NCBI GenBank assembly: GCA_020621965.1
Contig: JAHRYV010000008.1
Location: 19,902-83,901 of the forward strand
Direction: 5' to 3'
From: Curvibacter sp.
Lineage (GTDB): Bacteria > Pseudomonadota > Gammaproteobacteria > Burkholderiales > Burkholderiaceae_C
DNA length: 64,000 nt
Below, piece by piece: positions 28,414-37,261 of this stretch; positions within the stretch are counted from its first letter, which is position 1, and every line of letters starts with the position of its first letter. A program made the position numbers and the translations under genes. Under the pieces are notes generated by a model, which had not been told where the DNA came from, made no database searches, and saw only the letters and a list, made by a program, of their open reading frames with translations.

Positions 28414-30407
28414 GGGAGGGATTCGCCGAGCTCGGCCTTGGCCATCCGGGCCGCGCCGATCGTGCCCAGCCTGGCCTTGAGCGACTGCGGCTCGCCGGTG
28501 ATGAGGGCGGCGTAGTTGGTGGCGTTGGCCAGCACCTTCTTCACGTAGTCGCGCGTCTCGTGGAAAGGCACGTTCTCGGCCCAGATGGCGGCTTCGATGC
28601 CGGCCTCGGGGGTCTGCTCCAGCCAGCTGCGCACGCGCGTGGGGCCGGCGTTGTAGGCGGCCGCGGCCAGCGGCATGGAGCCGTCGAAGGCGTCGAGCAC
28701 CAGCTTGAGGTAGCTGGTGCCGATGGCGATGTTGGTGTCGCGGTCGTGGATGTGCTTGGGCTTGAAGCCGTGCATGCCGATCCTGCGCGCGGTCCAGCGC
28801 GCCGTGGCCGGCATGACCTGCATCAGGCCGGAGGCGCCCACGCTGGATTGCGCGTCGACGATGAAGCGGCTTTCCTGGCGGATCAGGCCGTAGACATAGG
28901 CCGGGTCCAGGCCGACCTGGCCGGCGCGCTGCACCACCGCCTGCTTGTGCGGCATGGGGAAACGCTGCTCGACGTCGATCTGCTGGCGGGTGCGCTCGCT
29001 GGTGTTGATGCAGCGGTCCCAGACCTGCTGCTCGCAGGCCAGGGCGGCGGCGGCCAGCAACTCGCGCTCGCCCATGCCACCGCGCTGGTGCAGGCTGATG
29101 CTGTAGTTCCACTCACGCACGCCGTCGCTGCGCAGGCCGATCTTGATGGCGTACAGGGCGCGCCGCAGCCCGGCATTGTCGCGCGCGGCGGTCTTTTCGT
29201 TTTCGCTCAGCGGCTCGGGCGCGGCCGGGGGGGTGATCAGCTCGCCCAGCTCCTCCAGCGCCAGCTGTTCGTAGAAGCCGCGCGGCGAGGCGATGGACTT
29301 GAACAGGGTGCGGGCGCGCAGATCGGCGTCCGGGGCCTGCAGCGCCAGCAGGGCGCGGGCGCGCCAGTAGATCCAGGCCGGGTCGCGCATCTGGCTTTCG
29401 TTGAGGGACGCGATCGCATCCTGCACCTGCACCCAGTCGCGCGCGCGCAGCGCGGCGCGCACGCGCCACAGCAGGTGTTCACCATGCATGAAGGCCGGAT
29501 TGCCCTGGGCGTAGTAGACCAGCGCATCGTCCGAGAGCAGGCGCGCGGCGCGTTTGCCGACCACGCCCCAGACCCAGCTGACCTCTTCCTGCGTGAGCTG
29601 GATCTTCCAGCGCAGCTGGCTGAGTTCGTCGGCGGTGGCCTCGAGCTTGCTGTCGGCCAGGCGGATCAGCGCCAGCGTGACCAACTCCTTGCTGTGCGGC
29701 AGGATGGCGGTGACACGCCCCTCCAGGTAGCGCGCCGGCTGGCTGTAGATGGTGTTGACGGTCTGCACCAGCTCCGGCTTGAGCAGGTTCACGGCCTGGC
29801 GCGCGATCTGCGGCTTGTCGTACTCGAAGCCCAGGCGCGCGCGCTGCCAGACCACCAGGGGCTTGATCTTCTCGGCCTGGAGCTGCTGCGCGACGGCGGC
29901 GGTGCAGCCCTCTTCGGGCTCGCGCTGGGCCAGCCAGAGCTCCTGCACCTGTTCGGCCACGTCGGCCTCGGAAGTTTCGGCCTGTGCCAGCAACGCGTAA
30001 CAACGCACCGAGCCGTCGTCGTTCATGCGGTATTTCGGATACTCGGCCAGGAAGGTGGCCCAGTCGCGCCGCCGGCCCAGCAGCAGCAGCCAGTCGTTGC
30101 GCAAGCGGTCTTCCTGGTAGGTGCCGGCATAACGGCCGAGGAAATCGCGGATTTCGGCTGGTCGGGCGTCTTCCAGGCGGGCGCTGAGCTCCCAGTAGGC
30201 GGCCCAGGGCTCCAGCACATGGCCCCGCACCTGCGGCAGCAGGGCCGTCAGACGCTTGCGGTCCAGCTTCTTGTAGGCATCTGCCATGTCCTGGACCAGG
30301 GCGTCCGCACTCGGCTTGGCCCGTACCTTGACCTTGGCCGGCGCGGCCAGCGGCAGCGCCAGGCCGAGGGCCAGGGCGAACGATGTCAGAATGACTTGAA
30401 ACTGCAT
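28410..30407 (-). CDS. Soluble lytic murein transglycosylase
   Basis: 665 residues from the ATG at 30407, which opens a signal peptide (MQFQVILTSFALALGLALPLAAPA). The long alpha-superhelical U domain (~30-480) precedes a C-terminal SLT catalytic domain with QESRF (catalytic glutamate), SSVGASGLMQVMPATA, and AAAYNAGPTRVRSW. The architecture is that of Slt70. It cleaves peptidoglycan glycan strands to 1,6-anhydro products in the periplasm. Its start is only 9 bp from the start of the divergent 5-formyl-THF cyclo-ligase gene, so the leaders must overlap. Confidence 0.92.
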   Translation of the reverse strand: MQFQVILTSFALALGLALPLAAPAKVKVRAKPSADALVQDMADAYKKLDRKRLTALLPQVRGHVLEPWAAYWELSARLEDARPAEIRDFLGRYAGTYQEDRLRNDWLLLLGRRRDWATFLAEYPKYRMNDDGSVRCYALLAQAETSEADVAEQVQELWLAQREPEEGCTAAVAQQLQAEKIKPLVVWQRARLGFEYDKPQIARQAVNLLKPELVQTVNTIYSQPARYLEGRVTAILPHSKELVTLALIRLADSKLEATADELSQLRWKIQLTQEEVSWVWGVVGKRAARLLSDDALVYYAQGNPAFMHGEHLLWRVRAALRARDWVQVQDAIASLNESQMRDPAWIYWRARALLALQAPDADLRARTLFKSIASPRGFYEQLALEELGELITPPAAPEPLSENEKTAARDNAGLRRALYAIKIGLRSDGVREWNYSISLHQRGGMGERELLAAAALACEQQVWDRCINTSERTRQQIDVEQRFPMPHKQAVVQRAGQVGLDPAYVYGLIRQESRFIVDAQSSVGASGLMQVMPATARWTARRIGMHGFKPKHIHDRDTNIAIGTSYLKLVLDAFDGSMPLAAAAYNAGPTRVRSWLEQTPEAGIEAAIWAENVPFHETRDYVKKVLANATNYAALITGEPQSLKARLGTIGAARMAKAELGESLP

Positions 30408-30416
30408 GTGGGAATT

Positions 30417-31034
30417 ATGGACACATCCAAGGGAAAAGGGGCGCTGGACAAAAAGGCCCTGCGCCAACGTCTGATAACAGAACGTCTGAACCTGCCCGAT
30501 CGCCTACAGCGCACGGCACTGTTACAGCAGGTCATGCGCATCTGGCTGGTGGGGCGCACCGACACCGTGATCGGCGCCTACTGGCCCATCAAGGGCGAAT
30601 TCGACCCCCTGCCGGCCCTGCACCGCTGGAAGGAAGACGGCGAACTGCTGGACGAACCCCAGCCCCGGCGCATCGGCCTGCCGGTGATCGACAAGGTGCA
30701 CAAGACCCTGACTTTCCACGCCTGGTACCCGGGTTGCCCCATGGAGGAGGACGCCTATGGCATTCCCAAACCCAAGGACACCGAGCTCATCGTGCCCACC
30801 CTGCTGTTCGTGCCCTGCGTGGGTTACGGGCCGGGCGGCTACCGTCTGGGCTACGGCGGCGGTTTCTACGACCGCACCCTGGCCACGCTGAGCCCCAAGC
30901 CCTACACCGTGGGGCTGGGCTTCACCCAGGGTTACCTGGACGACCTCGAGCCCGAGCCGCACGACGTGCCGCTGGAGGCCATCCTCAACGACAACGGCGT
31001 GGTCTGGCCGGTGGCCGGGGTGAACGGAGCCTAG
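30417..31034 (+). CDS. 5-formyltetrahydrofolate cyclo-ligase
   Basis: 205 residues from the ATG at 30417. The frame is open far upstream, antisense to the transglycosylase, but there is no reason to extend it. Family motifs: KKALRQRLI at the N-terminus, the substrate/ATP segment GYGPGGYRLGYGGGFYDRTL, and a final strand. It converts 5-formyl-THF to 5,10-methenyl-THF using ATP. The start codon lies within 10 bp of the divergent slt start, so there is no room for a conventional independent promoter. Confidence 0.9.
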   Translation: MDTSKGKGALDKKALRQRLITERLNLPDRLQRTALLQQVMRIWLVGRTDTVIGAYWPIKGEFDPLPALHRWKEDGELLDEPQPRRIGLPVIDKVHKTLTFHAWYPGCPMEEDAYGIPKPKDTELIVPTLLFVPCVGYGPGGYRLGYGGGFYDRTLATLSPKPYTVGLGFTQGYLDDLEPEPHDVPLEAILNDNGVVWPVAGVNGA

Positions 31035-31109
31035 GAATTTCACTTAGCGTAACGAATTTCGCTTACGTAAAATCCCCTGATTCTGATTCGCCCTACCCCG
31101 GAGCCCCCC

Positions 31110-32099
31110 ATGAGCAAAGCTTTTGCCTCGCAAGCCGACCTGACCGACAAGAAGACCACCTTCGAGCAGCTGAGCCAGCACTGCTGGGCCTACACCACCG
31201 AGGGCGACCCGAACTCCGGGGTCATCATCGGCGAGCGTTTCATCCTGGTCAGCGACGCCACCGCCACCCCGGCCATGGCCCAGGACCTGATCGCCAAGAT
31301 CCGCACGGTGAGCGACCTGCCCATCAAATACGTGCTGCTTACCCACTACCACGCCGTGCGCGTGCTGGGCGCCTATGCCTACGCCGCCGAAGGCGCCACC
31401 GAGATCATCGCCAGCCAGGGCACGCTGGAGCTGATCCGCGAGCGCGGCGCGCAGGACATGAAAAGCGAGATGGAGCGCTTCCCGCGCCTGTTCCGCAACG
31501 CCGAAACCGTGCCCGGCCTGACCTGGCCCACCATGGTCATCGGCGGCGGCAACCCGGTCAAGGGCGAGGTGCCGGGCAAGCTGTCCATCAACCTGGGCGG
31601 CGTGGTGGTGCAGATCTGGAGCCCCGGCCCCGGCCACACGCGCGGCGACACCATCGCCTGGGTGGAAGAAGAGAAGGTGCTGTACTCGGGTGACCTGGTC
31701 GAGTACGAAGCCGGCGTCTACACCGGCGACGCGCAACTGGCCGAGTGGCCGGCCACGCTGGAGGCCCTGCGTGCGCTCCGGGCCGAGGCCCTGGTGCCGG
31801 GCCGCGGCGAGGCCATGAAGGGCAATGCCAACGTCAACAAGGCGCTGGACTACACCAAACGCTGGGTCGAGACCCTCTACAAAGCCGGCCAGGAAGCCGT
31901 GGCGCAGGGCCTGGACCTCAAGGCCGCCATGGCCCACGCTCGCAAGAGCATGGACCCGGTCTTCGGCCACGTCTTCATCTACGAGCACTGCCTGCCCTTC
32001 GACGTCAGCCGCGCCTTTGACGAAGCCAGCGGCATCAAGAACCCGCGCATCTGGACGGCCGAGCGCGACAAGGCGATGTGGGCGGCGCTGCAGGGCTGA
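31110..32099 (+). CDS. MBL-fold metallo-hydrolase-like protein with altered metal motif
   Basis: 329 residues. The fold is suggested by THYHAVRVLGAY at the place of the canonical THxHxDH motif, a later SPGPGHTRGDTIAWV (GHT-x-GD) and VLYSGDLV. The first motif retains both outer histidines but replaces the following Asp-His (the second-metal ligands) by Val-Arg, so a mono-metal or different chemistry is likely. The substrate is not identifiable. A short AT-rich upstream block (31035-31085) with repeated AATTTC-GCTTA-like elements may hold its operator. Confidence 0.75.
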   Translation: MSKAFASQADLTDKKTTFEQLSQHCWAYTTEGDPNSGVIIGERFILVSDATATPAMAQDLIAKIRTVSDLPIKYVLLTHYHAVRVLGAYAYAAEGATEIIASQGTLELIRERGAQDMKSEMERFPRLFRNAETVPGLTWPTMVIGGGNPVKGEVPGKLSINLGGVVVQIWSPGPGHTRGDTIAWVEEEKVLYSGDLVEYEAGVYTGDAQLAEWPATLEALRALRAEALVPGRGEAMKGNANVNKALDYTKRWVETLYKAGQEAVAQGLDLKAAMAHARKSMDPVFGHVFIYEHCLPFDVSRAFDEASGIKNPRIWTAERDKAMWAALQG

Positions 32100-32119
32100 G
32101 CCGCGGCGGCGCTGCACGG

Positions 32120-32143
32120 GGCCTGCGGATGCAGGCCTTTTTT
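32120..32143 (+). terminator. Intrinsic terminator after MBL-fold gene
   Basis: GGCCTGC (32120-32126), a GGAT loop, GCAGGCC (32131-32137) and six T residues. The T-run reaches the stop codon of the convergent DUF6279-like gene. Confidence 0.8.
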
Positions 32144-33038
32144 ATTGCTCCGCCGCCAGCGTCCTGAAATCCGTCTCGTAGCGCCGCAGCCGCTCGATCA
32201 GATGGCGCCGCTGTGTCGCGCTGACGCTGTTGTGCAGCGCGGCCAGGGTCTCGCAGCCTTCCTGCAGCAGACGCTCCGTCCGGGCGCGGGAGGCCGGTTC
32301 GGGGGTGTCCAGGGTGCGCTGCATCAGGGCCAGCATCTCGGCCTTGACGTGGGCCGCGCGCTCGGCGCCGCGGTGTTCCTGGAACACGCGCAGCATGTCC
32401 TGCTGGCGGCGCAGGCGTTCGGCCCAGGACTGGCGGGCGTCGAAGCTCGACGCGGCCAGACGCTGGCGCAGCAGGGCGAGCTGGGCGTCGCTCAGGCGGC
32501 CGTAGAAATCCTCGTAGCGGTCCACGGTGCGCTCCAGCCGGCGCTCCAGCAGTTCCGCCGGGGTGCCGTCCAGCCATTCCTCGCGCCACTGCTGGTTGTT
32601 CTTTTCGAACTTCTGCGCCATCAGGCGCAGTTGCTCGTCTTCCAGCGTGGGCACCAGCCGTGCCAGACCGTTGGCACTCTGTCCGGCCAGGCGCTGCAGG
32701 TGGCCGCGGACCTGCTGGACGAAGGTGCAGACCAGCTCGGGCGTGACGTTGCCGCCGGCGAGCTGCTGCATGCGGCTGAGCTGCTCGGCATAAGCCGGCA
32801 ATTCCTGCTGGCGGTGCCAGCTATGCAAGGCGGCCAGGCCGGCGCGCACCGGCGGGTCCTGGGCGTCGGTGAAGTCCACGTAGCTGTCCAGCCACCAGTA
32901 GAGCAGGGTGGGGGCGTTGCGGTAGCCGGTCTGCACGGAGCTGCAGCCGGCCAGAAGGACCAGCAGCAGGGCACCGATAATGCGAATCAGGAACACCGGC
33001 CGTAGCCGGGAATTCAGACTCGGAGTGGACAGGCGCAT
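32142..33038 (-). CDS. DUF6279-like lipoprotein
   Basis: 298 residues from the ATG at 33038, with a lipoprotein signal LLVLLAGCSS. A GTG at 32996 gives a shorter signal peptide and is possible. The mature part is a long, charged alpha-helical protein (SYVDFTDAQDPPVRAGLAALHSWH and many LxxR/QxxL repeats) characteristic of the DUF6279 envelope lipoproteins of unknown function. The start codon overlaps the glmU start codon on the other strand (CATG palindrome). Confidence 0.78.
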   Translation of the reverse strand: MRLSTPSLNSRLRPVFLIRIIGALLLVLLAGCSSVQTGYRNAPTLLYWWLDSYVDFTDAQDPPVRAGLAALHSWHRQQELPAYAEQLSRMQQLAGGNVTPELVCTFVQQVRGHLQRLAGQSANGLARLVPTLEDEQLRLMAQKFEKNNQQWREEWLDGTPAELLERRLERTVDRYEDFYGRLSDAQLALLRQRLAASSFDARQSWAERLRRQQDMLRVFQEHRGAERAAHVKAEMLALMQRTLDTPEPASRARTERLLQEGCETLAALHNSVSATQRRHLIERLRRYETDFRTLAAEQ

Positions 33039-34446
33039 GAAACAGAACGGACAAGCGGTGGATGTGGTCATCATGGCGGCAGGCAAGGGCACGCGCATGA
33101 AAAGCAGGTTGCCCAAAGTGTTGCACCGATTGGCCGGTCGTGCATTGTTGCAGCATGTGGTGGATACGGCCAGTGGTCTGGACGCGCGCCGGGTGGTGGT
33201 GATCACCGGCCACGGCGCGGCCGAGGTCGAGGCGGGTGTGGCCCGGCGGGCCGGGGGCGAACTGCAGTTCGTGCGCCAGGAGCCGCAGCTGGGCACCGGC
33301 CACGCCGTGCAGCAGGCCGTGCCGGCGCTGCCGGACGACGGCATCGTGGTGGTGCTGTCGGGCGACGTGCCGCTGACGCAGGCCGATACGCTGCGCGAAC
33401 TGATCGCCGCCTGCGGGGGCGACAAGCTGGCCCTGCTGACCATCGCCTTCGACGACCCCACCGGTTACGGCCGCATCGTGCGCGATGCGGGGGGCAGCGT
33501 GCAGGCCATCGTGGAGCAGAAGGATGCCACCGACGCGCAGCGCCAGATCAAGGAAATCTACAGCGGCATCATGGCCGTGCCGGCGGCGCGCCTGAAACCC
33601 TGGCTGGCCAGACTGGACAACAAAAACGCCCAGGGTGAGTACTACCTGACCGACGTGGTGAAGTTCGCCGTGGCGCAGGGCGTGCCGGTGGTGGCGCACC
33701 AGATCAGCGATGCGCTGCAGGTGGCCGGCATCAACAGCCCGGTGCAGCTGGCCGAGCTGGAGCGCGCGCACCAGCAGCGTGTGGCGCGCCGCCTGATGGA
33801 GCAGGGCGTGCGCCTGGCCGACCCGGCGCGTTTCGACGTGCGCGGCGAGCTGAGCTGCGCGCAGGATGTGGAGATCGACATCAACTGTGTTTTTGCCGGC
33901 CGCGTGGAGCTGGGCGAGGGTGTGAAGGTGGGCGCGCACTGCGTGATCGCCAATGCCCGCATCGCCGCCGGCGCGGTGATCCACCCCTACACCCATATCG
34001 AAGGCGGCGCCAGCGAGAAAGACCGTGTCGAGGTCGGCGCCGGCGCGCTGATCGGCCCCTATGCCCGCCTGCGCCCGGGCGCCAAGCTCAGTGATGAGGT
34101 GCACATCGGCAACTTCGTGGAGATCAAGGCCTCGACCCTGGCCCAGGGCGCCAAGGCCAACCACCTGGCCTATATCGGCGACTCCATCGTCGGCGAGCGC
34201 GTCAACTACGGCGCCGGCAGCATCACCGCCAACTACGACGGCGCCAACAAGCACACCACGGTGATCGAGGCCGACGTGCACATCGGCAGCAACTGCGTGC
34301 TGATCGCGCCCGTCACCATCGGCGCCGGCGGCACCGTGGGCGGCGGCTCTACCATCACCAAGGACACGCCGCCCGGTGTGCTGACGGTGGCGCGCGCCAA
34401 GCAGGTCAGCCTGAGCAGCTGGCAGCGGCCGCAGAAGAAGAAATAA
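33037..34446 (+). CDS. glmU: Bifunctional GlcNAc-1-P uridyltransferase / GlcN-1-P acetyltransferase
   Basis: 469 residues from the ATG at 33037. The N-terminal uridyltransferase domain shows AAGKGTRMKSRLPKVLH, GTGHAVQQAVPAL and LSGDVPL. The C-terminal half is a left-handed beta-helix acetyltransferase (hexapeptide repeats from ~250; NFVEIKAS, NYGAGSITANYDGANKH, GSNCVLIAPVTIG). It makes UDP-GlcNAc for peptidoglycan and LPS. glmS lies 650 bp downstream with an Lrp regulator between, so the amino-sugar pathway is clustered here. Confidence 0.96.
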   Translation: MKQNGQAVDVVIMAAGKGTRMKSRLPKVLHRLAGRALLQHVVDTASGLDARRVVVITGHGAAEVEAGVARRAGGELQFVRQEPQLGTGHAVQQAVPALPDDGIVVVLSGDVPLTQADTLRELIAACGGDKLALLTIAFDDPTGYGRIVRDAGGSVQAIVEQKDATDAQRQIKEIYSGIMAVPAARLKPWLARLDNKNAQGEYYLTDVVKFAVAQGVPVVAHQISDALQVAGINSPVQLAELERAHQQRVARRLMEQGVRLADPARFDVRGELSCAQDVEIDINCVFAGRVELGEGVKVGAHCVIANARIAAGAVIHPYTHIEGGASEKDRVEVGAGALIGPYARLRPGAKLSDEVHIGNFVEIKASTLAQGAKANHLAYIGDSIVGERVNYGAGSITANYDGANKHTTVIEADVHIGSNCVLIAPVTIGAGGTVGGGSTITKDTPPGVLTVARAKQVSLSSWQRPQKKK

Positions 34447-34455
34447 GGGGCGGCC

Positions 34456-34956
34456 CTAACCGGCCTGGAGCCTGGCCGGCAGCGGCACCCGGGTGCCGAA
34501 CTTGCTGCGTTTGACGCTGAAGTAGGTCTTCACGTTGCGCACATTGGCGTCGCTGGTGAACAGGCGCTGCGCCAGCGCCAGGTAGTCCGGCATGTCGCGC
34601 GCGTGCACCACCAGCACGAAGTCCGGCCCCGGCGAGACGCGGTAACACTGCTGCACGGCCGCGTCCGGCGCCACGCGCTGCTCAAAGGCGGCCAGGGCTT
34701 CCTCGCCCTGGCGTTCCAAGGAAATTTCGACGATGGCCTGCAGGCCGTGGCCCAGCAGCGGCGCCAGCTTGTCCGGGCTGAGCAGGGCCACCTGCTTCTC
34801 GATCAGGCCCGTCTCCAGCAGGCGCTTGACGCGGCGCAGGCAGGTGGGCGGCGAGATGTGGGCTTGCGCCGCCAGGGCCTGGTTGCTCAGGCCGGCGTCG
34901 TTCTGCAGGGCGTCGAGCAGCAGCAGGTCGGTGGCGTCTATGTTGATGGATTCCAT
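34456..34956 (-). CDS. Lrp/AsnC-family transcriptional regulator
   Basis: 166 residues from the ATG at 34956. An N-terminal winged HTH (NDAGLSNQALAAQAHISPPTCLRRVKRLLETGLI) is followed by the RAM/AsnC ligand-binding domain (~65-150), with the usual pattern ISLERQGEEALAAFEQRV. It is divergent from glmS; the 135-bp AT-rich gap between them may hold shared control sites. The ligand is unknown, and a link to glmS regulation is only positional. Confidence 0.88.
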   Translation of the reverse strand: MESINIDATDLLLLDALQNDAGLSNQALAAQAHISPPTCLRRVKRLLETGLIEKQVALLSPDKLAPLLGHGLQAIVEISLERQGEEALAAFEQRVAPDAAVQQCYRVSPGPDFVLVVHARDMPDYLALAQRLFTSDANVRNVKTYFSVKRSKFGTRVPLPARLQAG

Positions 34957-35091
34957 AATCAATCAATTTGTGAAATATTTGCGCTTTAAATCTGGTCGGT
35001 GAAATTAAAGTTCAAAAACAAACAAAAATCAACCAGATATTTTTCAACAAGCCTTCTACCATCGCGGAGTTCATTTCAGAGAGGACTCCCC
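34957..35091. promoter_or_regulatory. AT-rich divergent control region between Lrp-type gene and glmS
   Basis: This 135-bp gap is strikingly AT-rich for the window (for example TTTAAATCTGG, AAACAAACAAAAATC). It lies between the start of the Lrp/AsnC gene and glmS. Lrp-family sites are typically AT-rich, so auto- and glmS control here is plausible. No certain operator can be assigned by eye. A GAGAGGA site serves as the glmS ribosome binding site. Confidence 0.45.
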
Positions 35092-36951
35092 ATGTGTGGC
35101 ATCGTCGGCGCCGTTTCCAACCACAACATCGTTCCCGTGCTGGTGCAGGGCCTGCAGCGGCTGGAGTACCGCGGGTATGACTCCTGCGGCGTGGCCGTGC
35201 ATGCCCGGGGCGGCCTGCAGCGCGCGCGCAGCACCTCGCGCGTGGCCGAGCTGGCCGAGCAGGTGGCCAAGGACGCCGTCACCGGCTACACCGGCATCGC
35301 CCACACGCGCTGGGCCACCCACGGCGCGCCGGCGGTGCACAACGCCCACCCGCACTTCAGCCACGGCCCGGGCGCCGACGAAGAAAAACGCGCAGCGCGC
35401 GTGGCGCTGGTGCACAACGGCATCATCGAGAACCACGACCAGCTGCGCGCGACGCTGCAAAAGCGCGGTTACGTCTTCGTCAGCCAGACCGACACCGAGG
35501 TCATCGCCCACCTGATCGACTCCATCTACGACGGTGACCTGTTCGAGGCCGTCAAGGCCGCCACCAAACAGCTGCACGGCGCCTACGCCATTGCCGTCTT
35601 CCACAAGGACGAACCGCACCGCGTGGTGGGCGCGCGCGCCGGCTCGCCGCTGATCCTGGGCGTGGGCACGGGAGCGGATCAGGGCAGCCACTACCTGGCC
35701 AGCGATGCTATGGCCCTGGCCGGCGTAACGGACCAGATCGTCTACCTGGAAGAGGGTGACGTGGTGGACCTGCAGCTGGGCAAGTTCTGGGTGGTCGGGC
35801 GCGACCACAAGCCCGCGCAGCGCGCCGTCAAGACCGTGTTGGCGCACAGCGGCGCGGCCGAACTCGGCCCCTACCGCCACTACATGCAAAAGGAAATCTT
35901 CGAGCAGCCGCGCGCGATCGCCGACACGCTGGAGGGCGTGGAAGGCATCGTGCCCGAGCTCTTCGGCGACGGCGCCTACAAGGTCTTCAAGGACATCGAC
36001 TCGGTGCTCATCCTGGCCTGCGGCACCAGCTACTACAGCGGCTGCGCCGCCAAGTACTGGCTGGAGAGCATCGCCAAGATCCCCACGCAGGTGGAAGTGG
36101 CCAGCGAATACCGCTACCGCGACTCGGTGCCCAACCCCAGGACCCTGGTGGTCACCATCAGCCAGTCCGGCGAGACCGCCGACACCCTGGCCGCGCTGCG
36201 CCATGCGCAGAGCCTGGGCATGCAGCACACGCTGACCATCTGCAACGTCAGCACCTCCGCCATGGTGCGCGAGTGCAAGCTGCACTACATCACGCGCGCC
36301 GGTGTCGAGATCGGCGTGGCCTCCACCAAGGCCTTCACCACCCAGCTCGCCGGCCTGTTCCTGCTGACGCTGGCGCTGGCCCAGGTGCGCGGACACCTGA
36401 GCGAGGCCGACGAGGCCCAGCACCTCAAGGACATGCGCCACTTGCCCGTGGCCCTGCAGGCCGTGCTGGCGCTGGAGCCGCAGATCATGAGCTGGGCCGA
36501 GGACTTCGCCCGCATGAACAACGCCCTGTTCCTCGGCCGCGGCCTGCACTACCCGATCGCGCTGGAAGGCGCGCTCAAGCTCAAGGAAATCAGCTACATC
36601 CACGCCGAGGCCTACCCGGCCGGCGAGCTCAAGCACGGCCCGCTGGCCCTGGTGACCAACGAGATGCCGGTGGTGACCGTGGCGCCCAACGACGCCCTGC
36701 TGGAAAAGCTCAAGAGCAATATGCACGAGGTGCGCGCGCGCGGCGGCGTGCTCTATGTGCTGGCCGACAGCGACACCCACATCGAAAGCGGCGACGGCCT
36801 GCACGTCATCCGCATGCCCGAACACTATGGTGCCCTGTCGCCCCTGCTGCACGTGGTGCCGCTGCAGCTGCTGGCTTATCACACCGCCTGCGCGCGAGGC
36901 ACGGATGTGGACAAACCCAGAAACCTGGCCAAGAGTGTGACCGTCGAATGA
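35092..36951 (+). CDS. glmS: Glutamine--fructose-6-phosphate aminotransferase
   Basis: 619 residues from the ATG at 35092, which yields the essential N-terminal CGIVGA with catalytic Cys after Met removal. The glutaminase half has [11 protein letters not shown] and HTRWATHG. Two SIS isomerase domains follow ([36 protein letters not shown]). The C-terminus [10 protein letters not shown] is invariant across bacteria. It makes glucosamine-6-phosphate, the first step to UDP-GlcNAc. The 3' end overlaps a strong hairpin and is followed by two more copies of the coding end. Confidence 0.96.
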   Translation: MCGIVGAVSNHNIVPVLVQGLQRLEYRGYDSCGVAVHARGGLQRARSTSRVAELAEQVAKDAVTGYTGIAHTRWATHGAPAVHNAHPHFSHGPGADEEKRAARVALVHNGIIENHDQLRATLQKRGYVFVSQTDTEVIAHLIDSIYDGDLFEAVKAATKQLHGAYAIAVFHKDEPHRVVGARAGSPLILGVGTGADQGSHYLASDAMALAGVTDQIVYLEEGDVVDLQLGKFWVVGRDHKPAQRAVKTVLAHSGAAELGPYRHYMQKEIFEQPRAIADTLEGVEGIVPELFGDGAYKVFKDIDSVLILACGTSYYSGCAAKYWLESIAKIPTQVEVASEYRYRDSVPNPRTLVVTISQSGETADTLAALRHAQSLGMQHTLTICNVSTSAMVRECKLHYITRAGVEIGVASTKAFTTQLAGLFLLTLALAQVRGHLSEADEAQHLKDMRHLPVALQAVLALEPQIMSWAEDFARMNNALFLGRGLHYPIALEGALKLKEISYIHAEAYPAGELKHGPLALVTNEMPVVTVAPNDALLEKLKSNMHEVRARGGVLYVLADSDTHIESGDGLHVIRMPEHYGALSPLLHVVPLQLLAYHTACARGTDVDKPRNLAKSVTVE

Positions 36952-37261
36952 CGGTCACACTCTTGTGTCGCGCAGCGACGGCGCCGTAGGCGCGCCAGGT
37001 TCTGGGTTTGCGGCGCAGGCTAACTTCGCGCAGCGAAGTTAAGGCCCGCAGGGCCGGCCGCAGCCACAAGCCTTTTCGCGTAATTTGGCCAAGAGTGTCA
37101 CCGTCGAATGACGGGGACACTCCGGGTGCCGCGTGGCGACAGCGCCGCAGGCGCGCCAGGTTTCTCGGTTTGGATGTCGCTCACTTCGCGCAGCGAAGTT
37201 ATGTGACAGCACAAACTACGCAATCTCGCCAAGAGCGTGACGGTCGAATGACCATCACGCG
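36922..37261 (+). repeat. Three tandem copies of the glmS 3' coding end
   Basis: Copy 1 (the real end) begins at 36922, copy 2 at 37082 and copy 3 at 37222, spaced 160 and 140 bp. Each encodes NLAKSVTVE plus stop, with Arg before it. Differences are purely synonymous (AAC/AAT/AAT, CTG/TTG/CTC, AGT/AGT/AGC, GTG/GTC/GTG, ACC/ACC/ACG). Intervening sequence also repeats loosely: a GCGCCAGGTT-like block and a palindrome ACTTCGC-GCA-GCGAAGT at 37021-37041 and 37183-37199. Apart from this, the 310-bp gap holds no gene. The pattern suggests remnants of elements that integrated at the glmS 3' end. Confidence 0.85.
36931..36964. terminator. 15-bp perfect hairpin spanning the glmS stop codon
   Basis: AAGAGTGTGACCGTC (36931-36945), loop GAAT, GACGGTCACACTCTT (36950-36964). 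The stop codon lies across loop and stem. Related hairpins with the same GAAT loop occur at 37093-37122 and 37235-37260 in the other two copies. Arm changes are partly compensated on the opposite side. It probably acts in transcript 3'-end formation or as a protein site for the repeated unit. Confidence 0.65.

Noticed and set aside
28560..30416. N-terminal extension of the 5-formyl-THF cyclo-ligase frame by ~620 codons
   Set aside because: The extension is antisense to the lytic transglycosylase and has no homology; the enzyme is complete from 30417.
35071..36882. ~603-codon minus-strand frame opposite glmS
   Set aside because: glmS is unambiguous; the antisense frame is a GC-bias artefact.
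36952..37261. Tn7 insertion remnants after glmS
   Set aside because: No Tn7 end sequences or tns gene fragments were recognised, and Tn7 does not copy the glmS coding end; the repeats need another explanation.
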